64,000 bases of DNA. Origin: an uncultured Bacteroidota bacterium (GTDB lineage: Bacteria > Bacteroidota > Bacteroidia > Chitinophagales > Chitinophagaceae). Of the stretch, positions 17,661-26,523 are shown in pieces (the stretch's first letter is position 1; each line of letters begins with the position of its first letter). Below the pieces are notes generated by a model that ran no database searches, had not been told where the DNA came from, and saw nothing but the letters and a program-made list of their open reading frames with translations. The translations under genes were made by a program, and so were the position numbers. The stretch covers positions 62,001 to 126,000 of the forward strand of contig CAIJFI010000004.1 of the NCBI GenBank assembly GCA_903819975.1. The letters are read 5' to 3'.

Positions 17661-18701
17661 TCAAACGCTCTTAAACTGTTCTAAAAAACGTAAGTCGTTT
17701 TGTGAGTATAAACGTAAGTCGTTTACTTGGTATTTTAATTGTGCAATTCTTTCAACACCCATTCCAAACGCAAAGCCAGTATATTTTTCAGGATCTATAC
17801 CAAAATTCTCTAACACTTTTGGATGCACCATTCCTGATCCTAAAATTTCAACCCATCCTGTGTGTTTACAAATATTACATCCTTTACCCGAACATATTTG
17901 ACAACTAATATCCATCTCGGCACTTGGCTCGGTGAATGGAAAATAACTTGGACGGAATCTTACTTTTACATCTTTGCCAAACATCTCTTGTACAAAGAAA
18001 TACAAGGTTTGTTTTAAATCTGCAAAGCTTACATTCTCATCTATATACAATCCTTCCACTTGATGGAAAAAGCAATGCGCTCTTGCCGAAATAGTTTCAT
18101 TACGATATACTCGACCAGGACAAATTACACGGATAGGAGGTTTTTGTGTTTCCATCACACGCGCCTGTACGCTACTTGTATGTGTTCTTAATAACCAAGC
18201 TGATTCATTTTCTGTAGCTTCTTTAACATAAAAAGTATCCTGCATATCACGCGCTGGATGATCCTCTGGCAAATTCATCGCACCAAAATTATGCCAGTCA
18301 TCTTCTACCTCCGGGCCTTCGGCTACCGCAAATCCTAAGCGCTTAAATATGGATACCATTTGGTTACGCACCAAATTTAAAGGGTGTCTTGTGCCAACTG
18401 TTACTGGATCACCAGGTAAGGTGAAATCAAATTTCGCTCCTGCTTGCTCTCCGCTTTCTCCTAATGCTTCTTGCAATTGCTCCATTTTTTCTTCGGCTAC
18501 AATTTTAAAAGCATTCAATATTTGACCAAATTCCTTCTTCTGCTCATTAGGCACATTCTTCATCTCACCCATGATTTGTTTTACCAAACCCTTGGTTCCT
18601 AAGTATTTGATTCTGTATTGTTCTACCTGATCCGGGGTAGTTGCCACGGTGGCAGTTATCTCGGCCTTGATAGCTTCTATTTGTTGTAACAATTGCTCCA
18701 T
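17661..18701 (-). CDS. pheS: Phenylalanyl-tRNA synthetase alpha subunit
   Basis: A 346-residue class II synthetase subunit. The N-terminal coiled coil leads to RHPLNLVRNQMVSIFKRLGF, motif 2 around GRVYRNETISARAHCFFHQ, and motif 3 GFAFGMGVERIAQLKY. A Cys-rich insertion (CQICSGKGCNICKHTGW) is present near the C-terminus. A start 24 bp upstream (18725) is possible but 18701, giving MEQLLQQIEAIK, matches the family and leaves room for a promoter in the divergent gap. The beta subunit pheT is not in the window. Confidence 0.95.
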   Translation of the reverse strand: MEQLLQQIEAIKAEITATVATTPDQVEQYRIKYLGTKGLVKQIMGEMKNVPNEQKKEFGQILNAFKIVAEEKMEQLQEALGESGEQAGAKFDFTLPGDPVTVGTRHPLNLVRNQMVSIFKRLGFAVAEGPEVEDDWHNFGAMNLPEDHPARDMQDTFYVKEATENESAWLLRTHTSSVQARVMETQKPPIRVICPGRVYRNETISARAHCFFHQVEGLYIDENVSFADLKQTLYFFVQEMFGKDVKVRFRPSYFPFTEPSAEMDISCQICSGKGCNICKHTGWVEILGSGMVHPKVLENFGIDPEKYTGFAFGMGVERIAQLKYQVNDLRLYSQNDLRFLEQFKSV

Positions 18702-18768
18702 ATTGCGAATATACGCAAAAACCACACTTTGGTTTTAGATGCAGGAGAAAAATTAACCGCAAATCCCT

Positions 18769-18776
18769 TACATTTG
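18769..18776 (+). promoter_or_regulatory. TAnnTTTG promoter box for the DUF4290 gene
   Basis: TACATTTG matches the Bacteroidota -7 consensus and lies 20 bp before the ATG at 18797, in the divergent pheS/DUF4290 gap. Confidence 0.55.
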
Positions 18777-18796
18777 TTACTCGGAAGATTTAATAC

Positions 18797-19492
18797 ATGG
18801 AGTACAATACAGCAAGAAGCATAATGGGGATGAGAGAGTATGGCCGTCACGTTCAAAGGATGGTAGACCATCTTATGACCATAGAGGACAAGACCAAGCG
18901 TCAAGAACAAGCACAGGTTGTGATTGAATTGATGGGTTTCCTAAATCCCTCCCTTAAGAACATCGAAGACTACAAGCATAAATTATGGGATCACCTGTTT
19001 TTTATGAGCAATTTTAAATTGGATGTGGAAAGCCCATACCCAATTCCTACTAAAGAAACTTACAAGCAAAAGCCCGATCCTTTACCTTATCCTAAACGCA
19101 AAATAAAATATGCGCACTTAGGTAAGAATTTAGAATTGGTTATTGATAAAGCAATGGCCGAAACTGACGAAGAGAAAAAAGCAGGTTTCGCAAACAGCAT
19201 TGCACACTATATGAAGTTGGCATACAGCAACTGGCATAAAGAATTGGTTCAGGATGATGCTATCCGTAGCGAGTTAAACTCTATTACTGGCGGTGGTCTT
19301 GAATTTAGCAACACACCATATATTAAGCATCGCAATCAAAACTTTGAGCGTGATGAATATCGCCCTGCGGGAAGATGGCAAAACAACAATCGCAATAATC
19401 GCGGTGGAAGCGGTGGTGGTCGTGGACCAGGAAGCGGAAGTAGTGCAGGCGGACGAAACAATAACAACCGCAATTTTAAAAAGAGATACTAA
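18797..19492 (+). CDS. DUF4290-family protein with Arg/Gly/Asn-rich tail
   Basis: A 231-residue protein without signal peptide or membrane segment. The first 175 residues are a predicted helical domain with the family start MEYNTARSIMGMREYGRHVQ and the KLWDHLFFMSNF stretch, which I recognise as DUF4290, a Bacteroidota family of unknown function. The last 40 residues (about 190-231) are low-complexity Asn, Gly, Arg and Ser, resembling an RGG-type nucleic-acid-binding tail, and end in NNRNFKKRY. It is monocistronic: own promoter box upstream, strong terminator downstream. A role with RNA is suggested only by tail composition. Confidence 0.85.
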   Translation: MEYNTARSIMGMREYGRHVQRMVDHLMTIEDKTKRQEQAQVVIELMGFLNPSLKNIEDYKHKLWDHLFFMSNFKLDVESPYPIPTKETYKQKPDPLPYPKRKIKYAHLGKNLELVIDKAMAETDEEKKAGFANSIAHYMKLAYSNWHKELVQDDAIRSELNSITGGGLEFSNTPYIKHRNQNFERDEYRPAGRWQNNNRNNRGGSGGGRGPGSGSSAGGRNNNNRNFKKRY

Positions 19493-19511
19493 TTTAATTA
19501 AGAGTTTATAT

Positions 19512-19550
19512 AAAAAAATCCCATCAGTGTTACTTGATGGGATTTTTTAT
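19512..19550 (+). terminator. Intrinsic terminator after the DUF4290 gene
   Basis: ATCCCATCA and TGATGGGAT pair around an 8-nt loop (19518-19543), flanked by A-rich and T-rich runs that extend the stem. It lies 20 bp beyond the stop. Confidence 0.9.
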
Positions 19551-19560
19551 TAGTAGAAAT

Positions 19561-19676
19561 TTTTAGATCGTATTATTTTATTAACGGTCTAAACAAACAA
19601 GAGGCCCGTTTATGGGGCCTCTTGAAAAAATCATTATCGAAAGTTTTAGATCGTTAAATTTTATTAACGGTCTAAA
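19561..19676. repeat. Duplicated 33-bp imperfect palindrome flanking a hairpin
   Basis: Copies at 19561-19593 and 19644-19676 match at 30 of 33 positions, both starting TTTTAGATCG and ending TTAACGGTCTAAA. Each is an imperfect palindrome: in copy 2 TTTTAGATCGTTAA pairs with TTAACGGTCTAAAA except for one G-T position. Copy 2 overlaps the stop of the S10 peptidase gene. The copies bracket the 19598-19624 hairpin. Confidence 0.75.
19591..19624 (-). terminator. Terminator-like hairpin after the S10 peptidase gene
   Basis: CAAGAGGCCC (19598-19607) and GGGCCTCTTG (19615-19624) pair perfectly. On the minus strand TTTGTTTAG follows, a moderate T-tract, which suits termination of the peptidase transcript. 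Confidence 0.65.
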
Positions 19677-21207
19677 ACTTTGCAGGTGTGCCAAATTTTG
19701 GAATTGATTTCTTTATAAACGCTCTTAAATGATCATTACTTGTTTCTAAATCTTCTTTACGCAAGTACATCATGTGACCACTGCGGTATCCTTCCCAAAA
19801 CATTCTGTCTTGAATTTTACCAGCAGGATCCATTTGCCACATATTAAACTTAGCATTAAAATAATCACATGCGCCATCATAATAACCAGACTGCACCAAT
19901 AAATGTAGGTATGGGTTTTGCATCATTGCCTGACGTAAGTCCTCTCCTGTATGGTTATTAGCATTGTCCCAAGGGAAGGTAGGACCAAAAATATAATAAT
20001 TAAGATCGGTCTTATATCCTAACACATCTCTCAAATAAATATTAATAGCCGGTGTGAATGAATGTTCCCAACTTGTTAATTCTGCATTGTAGTCAGGGCC
20101 TACTCCAGCATCTTTTTTATCGATACCAATATATCTTGAATCTAGTCGACCAATTGTTTTTCCTTGATCTCTTAATAATTCTTTCCAGAAATAATCAAAT
20201 GGGACTTCTAAATTTTGTTGAGCAACAACCGTTTCACTAAGTCCAATATATTTTGCTAGTTTTTTAGTTACTTCTTTTTTCTTATCTGCATTTAACGCGC
20301 CACCTTGTGCAATAGCTGGCAATAGTTCATTTACTGTAAATGCTTCCACTTCTGGTAAATAAGCAGTTAGGTCTTTGCTTTGTAAATCGGTAGCTAATTT
20401 TTTATGATACCATGCAGTCGCTGCCATATAAGGTACACGTAATGCAGCACTAGTAGGACCTTCACGCTTTATACCTAAATCGGTAGGTGATACTAAAATC
20501 ACACCATTCAAATACATCCAATGTCTGTTTTGTAGTTCTAATGACAAACCTGATACACGTGTTGTACCATAACTTTCTCCAATTAAGAATTTAGGAGATG
20601 CCCATCTTTTATTTCTTCCTACAAATGTATTAATCCAATCAGCTAAATATTTTACATCTGCGTTTACTCCAAAAAATTTAGAAGTTGGTACCGACTTATC
20701 TAAGATACGTGAGAAGCCTGTGTTTACAGGATCGATATAAACAATATCTGCTGCATCTATTATTGAATTAGGATTATCTTCTACTCCATATGGTTGCACA
20801 GGATATCCCTCATCGTCTATTCTTAATTTTTTTGGACTTGTATAACCCAAGTGCATCCATACACTTGCAGTGCCAGGTCCACCGTTAAACGATATCACCA
20901 ACGGACGCTCGTCCTTATTAGTTACATCGGTACGCTCATAATATACATAAAACAATCCCGCAATTGCTTTTCCATCTTCATCCCAAACTGGCATGGTGCC
21001 TGATACTACTTTATAGGGTACTTTTTGTCCTTTAATAGTAGCTTCTCCTTTTGCTTCGGTTTTGGCTTCTAATGAAAGTTCTCTTTTAAAGCTTGGATTT
21101 TTATCTTCCTGCTTTGGACTTGCTTTTACGCCTTCTTCACCTGGTTTTTGCGCCTGAGCAAATAAACTTGTAACCATTAAAAGGGCTACCAATAATTGTT
21201 TTTGCAT
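19672..21207 (-). CDS. Secreted S10-family serine carboxypeptidase-like protein
   Basis: A 511-residue alpha/beta-hydrolase with signal peptide (1-20, ending FAQAQ). Family features are the oxyanion stretch SFNGGPG (106-112), the nucleophile Ser212 in GESYG, the acid region SGYYDGACDYF, and the His in SGHMMYLR near the C-terminus. S10 enzymes remove C-terminal amino acids at acidic pH in eukaryotes; bacterial members are less studied and are exported. It is monocistronic and its stop lies inside one copy of a duplicated palindromic element. All three catalytic regions are present, so it is probably active. Confidence 0.9.
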   Translation of the reverse strand: MQKQLLVALLMVTSLFAQAQKPGEEGVKASPKQEDKNPSFKRELSLEAKTEAKGEATIKGQKVPYKVVSGTMPVWDEDGKAIAGLFYVYYERTDVTNKDERPLVISFNGGPGTASVWMHLGYTSPKKLRIDDEGYPVQPYGVEDNPNSIIDAADIVYIDPVNTGFSRILDKSVPTSKFFGVNADVKYLADWINTFVGRNKRWASPKFLIGESYGTTRVSGLSLELQNRHWMYLNGVILVSPTDLGIKREGPTSAALRVPYMAATAWYHKKLATDLQSKDLTAYLPEVEAFTVNELLPAIAQGGALNADKKKEVTKKLAKYIGLSETVVAQQNLEVPFDYFWKELLRDQGKTIGRLDSRYIGIDKKDAGVGPDYNAELTSWEHSFTPAINIYLRDVLGYKTDLNYYIFGPTFPWDNANNHTGEDLRQAMMQNPYLHLLVQSGYYDGACDYFNAKFNMWQMDPAGKIQDRMFWEGYRSGHMMYLRKEDLETSNDHLRAFIKKSIPKFGTPAKF

Positions 21208-21264
21208 ATTTATATTTTTAGAGTCTTATGTAATGTGATAGTTAAATATACGGCATAATTTAAT

Positions 21265-21272
21265 TAAATTTG
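21265..21272 (+). promoter_or_regulatory. TAnnTTTG promoter box 3 nt before gmk
   Basis: TAAATTTG matches the Bacteroidota -7 consensus and ends only 3 nt before the gmk ATG (21276). If used, the mRNA starts at or next to the start codon. Confidence 0.5.
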
Positions 21273-21275
21273 AGC

Positions 21276-21863
21276 ATGTCAGATAGTTTGAAAAAAGTAA
21301 TCATTTTAGCAGCGCCATCGGGTGCAGGAAAATCTACAATTACCAAATATTTATTGGAAAGATTTCCGCGTTTAGCCTTTTCTATTTCTGCTACAACACG
21401 TGCTCCTAGAGGGGTGGAACAAGATGGTGTTGAATATCATTTTTTAAGTCTTGCTAAATTTGAAGGGCTTATTTATCAAAATGAATTTCTTGAATACGAG
21501 CAAGTATATCAAGGCGTTTATTATGGCACATTAAAATCCGAATTGGAGCGCATCTGGGCACAGGGCAAAGTACCTGTATTAGATATTGACGTAAAGGGCG
21601 CTATTCATGTACAAAAACAATTAGGTGACAAAAGCCTTTCTATTTTTATCATGCCCCCGTCGGTGGAAGCATTAAAAGAGCGTTTGCTTAACAGGCAAAC
21701 CGAAACACCGGAAAGTATTCAAACCAGAATTGATAAAGCCGAATATGAAATTAGTTTTAGCAATCAATTTAATACGATTGTTAAAAACGATGTTTTAGAG
21801 ACTGCTTGCACAGAAACAGCTAACTTACTAATACAATTTTTGGGTCCAGATTTTACGAAATAA
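21276..21863 (+). CDS. gmk: Guanylate kinase
   Basis: A 195-residue P-loop kinase converting GMP to GDP. The P-loop APSGAGKST is near the N-terminus, followed by the GMP-binding region (ISATTRAPRGVEQDGVEYHF and FLEYEQVYQGVYYGT) and DIDVKGAIHVQKQ. An in-frame TTG lies 6 bp upstream (21270) but overlaps the promoter box, so the ATG at 21276 is chosen. It heads a run of three same-strand genes with an SDR enzyme (24 bp) and an M20 peptidase (29 bp). Confidence 0.96.
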   Translation: MSDSLKKVIILAAPSGAGKSTITKYLLERFPRLAFSISATTRAPRGVEQDGVEYHFLSLAKFEGLIYQNEFLEYEQVYQGVYYGTLKSELERIWAQGKVPVLDIDVKGAIHVQKQLGDKSLSIFIMPPSVEALKERLLNRQTETPESIQTRIDKAEYEISFSNQFNTIVKNDVLETACTETANLLIQFLGPDFTK

Positions 21864-21887
21864 TTTAATTACTTAAAACATACAATT

Positions 21888-22706
21888 ATGTCTTTGCAAG
21901 GAAAAACAGTGTTTATAACCGGAGGAAGCAGAGGCATAGGAAAGGCCATTGCTTTAAAGTTGGCTGGAGCAGGTGCTAATATTGTGATTGCTGCAAAATC
22001 GGTGGAAGAAGATCCGCGATTAGGAGGGACCATATTTTCTGCCGCAGCCGAAGTAGAAGCACTTGGTGTAAAAGCATTAGCGGTGCAAGTGGATATAAGA
22101 GACGAGGCACAAATTGCATCCGCAATTCAACAAGCGGTTGATAAATTTGGCGGTATAGATATTGTGATTAACAATGCATCTGCCATTCAATTAACTGATA
22201 CCGAAAATACCCCAAGTAAACGTTTTGATTTAATGCATAGCATTAATGTACGTGGTACCTTTTTAGTAGTGCAACATGCTTTGCCTTATTTAAAAAAATC
22301 TACACACGCACATATTCTTACTTTATCTCCTCCAATTAATTTAAATCCAAAATGGATTGGTCCTCATATTGCATATACGCTTACCAAATATGACATGAGT
22401 ATGATGGCAATTGGTTGGGCACATGAATTAAAAGACGATGGCATTGCCTCAAACGCTTTGTGGCCGCGCACTACCATTGATACCGCTGCTGTAAGAAATT
22501 TATTAGGCGGTGAGATGTTAGCTAAAATGAGCCGTACACCTGCAATTCTTGCAGATGCAGCATTTTATATTTTATCAAAAGAGAAATTAGCATATACTGG
22601 AAAAACATTTATTGACGAAGAGGTAATGGCCGCCGAAGGTATTACCGATTTATCTTCATACTCGGTTGTTCCAGGAGCTACATTATACACCGACTTATTT
22701 TTATAA
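21888..22706 (+). CDS. Short-chain dehydrogenase/reductase, HSDL2-like
   Basis: A 272-residue NAD(P)-dependent oxidoreductase. The Rossmann motif TGGSRGIGKA is at 11-20, the VINNASA motif replaces the usual NNAG, and the catalytic YTLTK (Tyr-x-x-x-Lys) lies near residue 165 after LTLSPP. The N-terminal AAKSVEEDPRLGGTIFSAAAEVEALG stretch resembles the dehydrogenase domain of human HSDL2 and bacterial homologues. Substrate is unknown. It sits between gmk and an exported M20 hydrolase with short gaps, so it is probably co-transcribed, though no shared pathway is obvious. Confidence 0.87.
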   Translation: MSLQGKTVFITGGSRGIGKAIALKLAGAGANIVIAAKSVEEDPRLGGTIFSAAAEVEALGVKALAVQVDIRDEAQIASAIQQAVDKFGGIDIVINNASAIQLTDTENTPSKRFDLMHSINVRGTFLVVQHALPYLKKSTHAHILTLSPPINLNPKWIGPHIAYTLTKYDMSMMAIGWAHELKDDGIASNALWPRTTIDTAAVRNLLGGEMLAKMSRTPAILADAAFYILSKEKLAYTGKTFIDEEVMAAEGITDLSSYSVVPGATLYTDLFL

Positions 22707-22735
22707 ATTTTTAATCATCAACTAAATTATTCTGA

Positions 22736-24199
22736 ATGAAACATTTTTTGATTTGTGGTTTTATGCTGGTTGCTTTAAGTAGCATCGCTCAAAAGAAAAA
22801 TAAATTAGATCCTGCCGCGGCGGCAGTGAATGCAAATAAAGAAGCTGCATTAAAATCATTAACCACTAATTATGATGCGGATAAAAAAACGGCTTTACAA
22901 ATTTGGGACTTTGCCGAAGTTGGTTACAAAGAAAATAAAAGTGCTGCATTGCATGTGCAACATTTAAAAGATGCTGGCTTTACTGTAGAAACAGGTGTGG
23001 CAGGCATTCCTACTGCATTTGTAGCTACTTATGGTTCGGGCTCACCTGCCATTGGTATTTTAGCAGAGTATGACGCTTTGCCTGGATTAGCACAAAATGC
23101 CGTTCCTGAAAAATCAATTATCGCTGGTAAAAATGCGGGGCATGGTTGTGGTCACCATTTATTTGGTACAGCTAGTGTTTCTGCAGGTATTGCCATTAAA
23201 GAATTAATTGCAGCTGGTAAATTAAAAGGAACTATTAAAGTATATGGTTGCCCAGCAGAAGAAGGTGGAAGCGGAAAAGTATTTTTAGTACGCGCTGGTT
23301 TATTTAACGATTTAGATGCTGTGATTCACTGGCATCCTGATGATGTAAATGGAGTAACAACAACAAGTGCATTGGCTAATAAGTCGGCTAAGTTTAAATT
23401 TTATGGTATCTCGGCGCACGCTGCAGCTCAACCAGAGCAAGGTCGATCGGCTTTAGATGCTGTAGAAGCTATGGACAATATGGTTAACATGATGCGTGAA
23501 CATATTCCGCAAGAAACAAGAATACACTATGTAATTACGAATGGTGGTAAAGCCCCAAATGTTGTTCCTGATTTTGCAGAAGTATATTACTATGTACGTC
23601 ATCCAAAACGTAAAGACGTTGTTGAAATTTTTGATAGAGTAGTGAAAGCTGCAGAAGGTGCTGCTATGGGTACTGGTACAACTATGAAGTATGATATTAT
23701 TGGTGGTACGCACGACTTATTAATTAACAAGACACTTGCCGAAGTCATGCAAGCTAATTTAGAAAAAGTAGGTGGCGTTAATTACACAGAAGCAGAAAAA
23801 GCATTTGCTAAAAAAATTCAACCCACATTTATTGGCGCCCCTGTAGCTGTAGAATCTGCTGCAACTGTAAAAGCACTTAGCTATGTAGTTGAAGGTAATA
23901 ATGGTTCTACAGATGTAGGTGATGTAAGCTATGCGAAGCCAACTGTTGGCTTAAGAGCTGCAACATGGGTACCAGGCACCCCTGCACATAGCTGGCAAGC
24001 AGTGGCAAGTGGTGGTACCGAAATTGGTACTAAAGGAATGTTGGTTGCGAGTAAGACAATGGCATTAACTGCAATTGATTTAATGAGTAACCCTACATTA
24101 ATACAAAAAGCGAACGAAGAGTTTAAGGCAGGTATTGGTGATTATAAATACAAGGCTTTATTGGGTGACATAAAACCAGCATTAAATTATAGAGACTAA
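22736..24199 (+). CDS. Exported M20-family amidohydrolase (AbgB-like)
   Basis: A 487-residue protein with signal peptide (1-19, ending SSIAQ). Metal-ligand motif GHGCGHH (135-141) and the PAEEGGSGK stretch identify an M20D-type hydrolase; HWHPDD and the dimerisation domain with SAHAAAQPEQGRSALDAV follow. The closest recognisable group is aminobenzoyl-glutamate hydrolase subunit B, which cuts amide bonds of acylated amino acids. The signal peptide implies a periplasmic or surface role. Last gene of the gmk-SDR-M20 run, ended by a strong shared terminator. Confidence 0.87.
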   Translation: MKHFLICGFMLVALSSIAQKKNKLDPAAAAVNANKEAALKSLTTNYDADKKTALQIWDFAEVGYKENKSAALHVQHLKDAGFTVETGVAGIPTAFVATYGSGSPAIGILAEYDALPGLAQNAVPEKSIIAGKNAGHGCGHHLFGTASVSAGIAIKELIAAGKLKGTIKVYGCPAEEGGSGKVFLVRAGLFNDLDAVIHWHPDDVNGVTTTSALANKSAKFKFYGISAHAAAQPEQGRSALDAVEAMDNMVNMMREHIPQETRIHYVITNGGKAPNVVPDFAEVYYYVRHPKRKDVVEIFDRVVKAAEGAAMGTGTTMKYDIIGGTHDLLINKTLAEVMQANLEKVGGVNYTEAEKAFAKKIQPTFIGAPVAVESAATVKALSYVVEGNNGSTDVGDVSYAKPTVGLRAATWVPGTPAHSWQAVASGGTEIGTKGMLVASKTMALTAIDLMSNPTLIQKANEEFKAGIGDYKYKALLGDIKPALNYRD

Positions 24200-24266
24200 T
24201 TAAAAAAATATAACTAGTCTCTATAAATCCTTTAAAAGATTTTAGATTACTTCTTAAGTTTCCAAC

Positions 24267-24297
24267 AAAAAGGCCACTCAAATGAGTGGCCTTTTAA
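24267..24297. terminator. Bidirectional terminator between the M20 gene and lysS
   Basis: A 13-bp perfect stem (AAAAGGCCACTCA / TGAGTGGCCTTTT) with a 2-nt spacer sits between convergent genes. A-tract and T-tract on both sides allow use from either strand. Confidence 0.92.
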
Positions 24298-24329
24298 TTA
24301 TCTAAATGTATTAAGGTTTCCTTTTATGA

Positions 24330-25856
24330 CTAGTCCTTAACGAAGTTCTCGGGTCTCATTTGCGGGAAGAACAATACGTCTTGTATAGATGGTTGATTTA
24401 ACATCATCATACATAAACGATCTATTCCAATACCAATACCAGATGTAGGTGGCATGCCATATTCCAATGCTCTTAAAAAGTCATGGTCAATAAACATTGC
24501 TTCGTCGTCTCCTCTTTCCATTAAAGCTAGTTGATCTTCAAAACGCTTGCGTTGATCTATTGGATCGTTTAATTCAGAATAGGCATTCGCTAATTCTTTT
24601 CCATTTACCATTAATTCAAAACGCTCAACCAATCCTTCCTTGGTTCTGTGTTTTTTAGTTAATGGGCTCATTTCTACTGGATAGTCAATAATGAAAGTAG
24701 GTTGCGTATAAGTATGCTCGCTAGTTGCTCCAAATATTTCATCTATTAATTTTCCTTTCCCAATTGTTGGCGCTACATCTATCTTTAAAGTCTTACATAC
24801 TTCTCTTAATCCCGCCTCATCCATTGCGCTAATATCTATGCCCGTATTTTCTTGAATGGCTTCCATGATGCTTACACGACGATAGGGTGCTTTAAAATCT
24901 ATTGTTTTATCGCCAACAGTTAATACAGTTGTGCCGTGTAATGTCATTGCAATTTTTTCAAACAACTGCTCGGTAATTTCCATCATCCAGAAATAATCTT
25001 TGTAAGCAGTATACCACTCTAAAACAGTGAACTCTGGATTATGTGTTCTGTCCATTCCTTCGTTTCGGAAGTTGCGGCTAAATTCATATACCCAATCAAA
25101 TCCACCTACAATCAAACGCTTTAAATACAATTCATTTGCAATACGCAAATAGAAGGGTACATCTAAGGCATTATGATGTGTAATAAAGGGTCTTGCAGCG
25201 GCTCCACCAGGAATGGCTTGTAATACGGGTGTATCTACTTCTAATGCACCACGTGTGTTTAAAAACTCACGAATGGTATTCATTAAAACAGTACGCTTCG
25301 CAAAAGTTTCTTTTACTTCTGGATTAATAATTAAATCGGCATAACGTTGACGGTATCTAAATTCAGGATCGGTTACTGCGTCAAATGTGTTTCCCTCTTC
25401 GTCTCTCTTAACAACCGGCAATGGCTTTAAAGACTTAGCTAATAATGTAACCGTGCTAGCGTGTAAAGATGTTTCTCCAGTCTTTGTAATAAATACATAA
25501 CCTGTAGCACCAATAATATCACCTAAGTCCATGCCGTTTTTGGTAAGGTTATCCCAATAAGACTTATCCTCGTCCGGACAAATTTCATCTCTCTTTATAT
25601 ATAGTTGAAAAATGCCGTCGTTATCCTGAATTTTCACAAATAACACTTTACCCTTGTCATTTACACTCATAATTCTACCCGCCACACATACCGAAGTATA
25701 GTTGTCTTTGGTCTCCTCGCTAAAATTTTTCTTGATTTCTGCTGAATAGTGAGAAACTGGATATAATGGAGCTGGATACGGGTTGATGCCTGCCGCCTCT
25801 AAATTTTGTAGTTTTTCGCGTCTAATAATCTCTTGTTCTGATAAGTCTTGACTCAT
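24330..25856 (-). CDS. lysS: Lysyl-tRNA synthetase, class II
   Basis: A 508-residue synthetase charging tRNA-Lys. It has an N-terminal anticodon-binding OB domain (VAGRIMSVNDKGKVLFVKIQD), motif 2 around IANELYLKRLIVGG and YEFSRNFRNEGMDRTHNPEF, and motif 3 GIGIGIDRLCMMM. Length matches bacterial LysRS. A promoter box lies upstream at 25876-25883; the RluE-like gene is 42 bp further upstream on the same strand, so read-through is possible too. Confidence 0.97.
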   Translation of the reverse strand: MSQDLSEQEIIRREKLQNLEAAGINPYPAPLYPVSHYSAEIKKNFSEETKDNYTSVCVAGRIMSVNDKGKVLFVKIQDNDGIFQLYIKRDEICPDEDKSYWDNLTKNGMDLGDIIGATGYVFITKTGETSLHASTVTLLAKSLKPLPVVKRDEEGNTFDAVTDPEFRYRQRYADLIINPEVKETFAKRTVLMNTIREFLNTRGALEVDTPVLQAIPGGAAARPFITHHNALDVPFYLRIANELYLKRLIVGGFDWVYEFSRNFRNEGMDRTHNPEFTVLEWYTAYKDYFWMMEITEQLFEKIAMTLHGTTVLTVGDKTIDFKAPYRRVSIMEAIQENTGIDISAMDEAGLREVCKTLKIDVAPTIGKGKLIDEIFGATSEHTYTQPTFIIDYPVEMSPLTKKHRTKEGLVERFELMVNGKELANAYSELNDPIDQRKRFEDQLALMERGDDEAMFIDHDFLRALEYGMPPTSGIGIGIDRLCMMMLNQPSIQDVLFFPQMRPENFVKD

Positions 25857-25875
25857 TTATATAGTATTAATACCG

Positions 25876-25883
25876 CAAAAGTA
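25876..25883 (-). promoter_or_regulatory. TAnnTTTG promoter box for lysS
   Basis: TACTTTTG on the minus strand, 19 nt upstream of the lysS ATG, in the 42-bp gap after the RluE-like gene. Confidence 0.55.
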
Positions 25884-25898
25884 AAACTTAACGAGCAA

Positions 25899-26480
25899 TT
25901 AGCGAAAGAAGCCTGCTTGAACTTCTTGTTCGGTTAAAGATATCAGGTCGCCGGGTTGCATTTTGTCAATTGTGTATTTTCCAATTTGTGCCCTTATTAA
26001 TCTTAGTACCGGGAATCCTACAGATGCAAACATTTTACGGACCTGTCTATTTTTCCCTTCGGTTAATTGTATAGATGCCCAACTTGTAGGAATTGATTTT
26101 CGATATCTAATTGGTGGGTTTCGATCAGGAACTTGAATAGTATCTGGTAAAATAGAAACAATTGCTGTTTTAGTCTTGTATTGTTTGCCATCAATATTTA
26201 TAGCAACCCCTTTTGTTAATGCATTTACAGCATCCTGCGTTATAGCGCCATCTACTTGTACCCAATAAGTGCGCTTATGTTCAAAGCTTGGATGAAGTAA
26301 CTGATGGTTGATACTTGCATCATTCGTTAATAATAACAATCCTTCACTATCATAATCTAATCTTCCTACTGGATACACATCTCTTTCTACTTCTAAAATG
26401 TCTTTCAAACAAGTTTTTCCGCCTTCAGATGTGAATTGCGAAAGCACTTGAAATGGTTTATATAATATGTAGTATTGCAT
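25899..26480 (-). CDS. RsuA/RluE-type ribosomal large subunit pseudouridine synthase
   Basis: A 193-residue pseudouridine synthase. The catalytic Asp42 lies in GRLDYDSEGLLLLTND, followed by HKRTYWVQVDG and the LTEGKNRQVRKMFASVGFPVLRL motif. There is no N-terminal S4 domain: the protein opens directly with YYILYKPFQVLSQF, which matches the RluE subgroup, the enzyme that modifies one uridine of 23S rRNA. Assignment to RluE rather than another RsuA-family enzyme is by similarity, so no symbol is given. A terminator-like hairpin lies 14 bp upstream of its start. Confidence 0.9.
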   Translation of the reverse strand: MQYYILYKPFQVLSQFTSEGGKTCLKDILEVERDVYPVGRLDYDSEGLLLLTNDASINHQLLHPSFEHKRTYWVQVDGAITQDAVNALTKGVAINIDGKQYKTKTAIVSILPDTIQVPDRNPPIRYRKSIPTSWASIQLTEGKNRQVRKMFASVGFPVLRLIRAQIGKYTIDKMQPGDLISLTEQEVQAGFFR

Positions 26481-26493
26481 TAAGAAGGTGGTC

Positions 26494-26523
26494 TAAAAAA
26501 ACAAAGTCCCACTGTTGTGGGAC
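26494..26523 (-). terminator. Orphan terminator-like hairpin upstream of the RluE-like gene
   Basis: GTCCCAC (26506-26512) and GTGGGAC (26517-26523) pair perfectly around TGTT. On the minus strand TTTGTTTTTTT follows at once. It lies 14 nt before the RluE-like start and is not behind any annotated minus-strand gene. It may end a small unannotated transcript or act as a leader attenuator. Confidence 0.6.
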
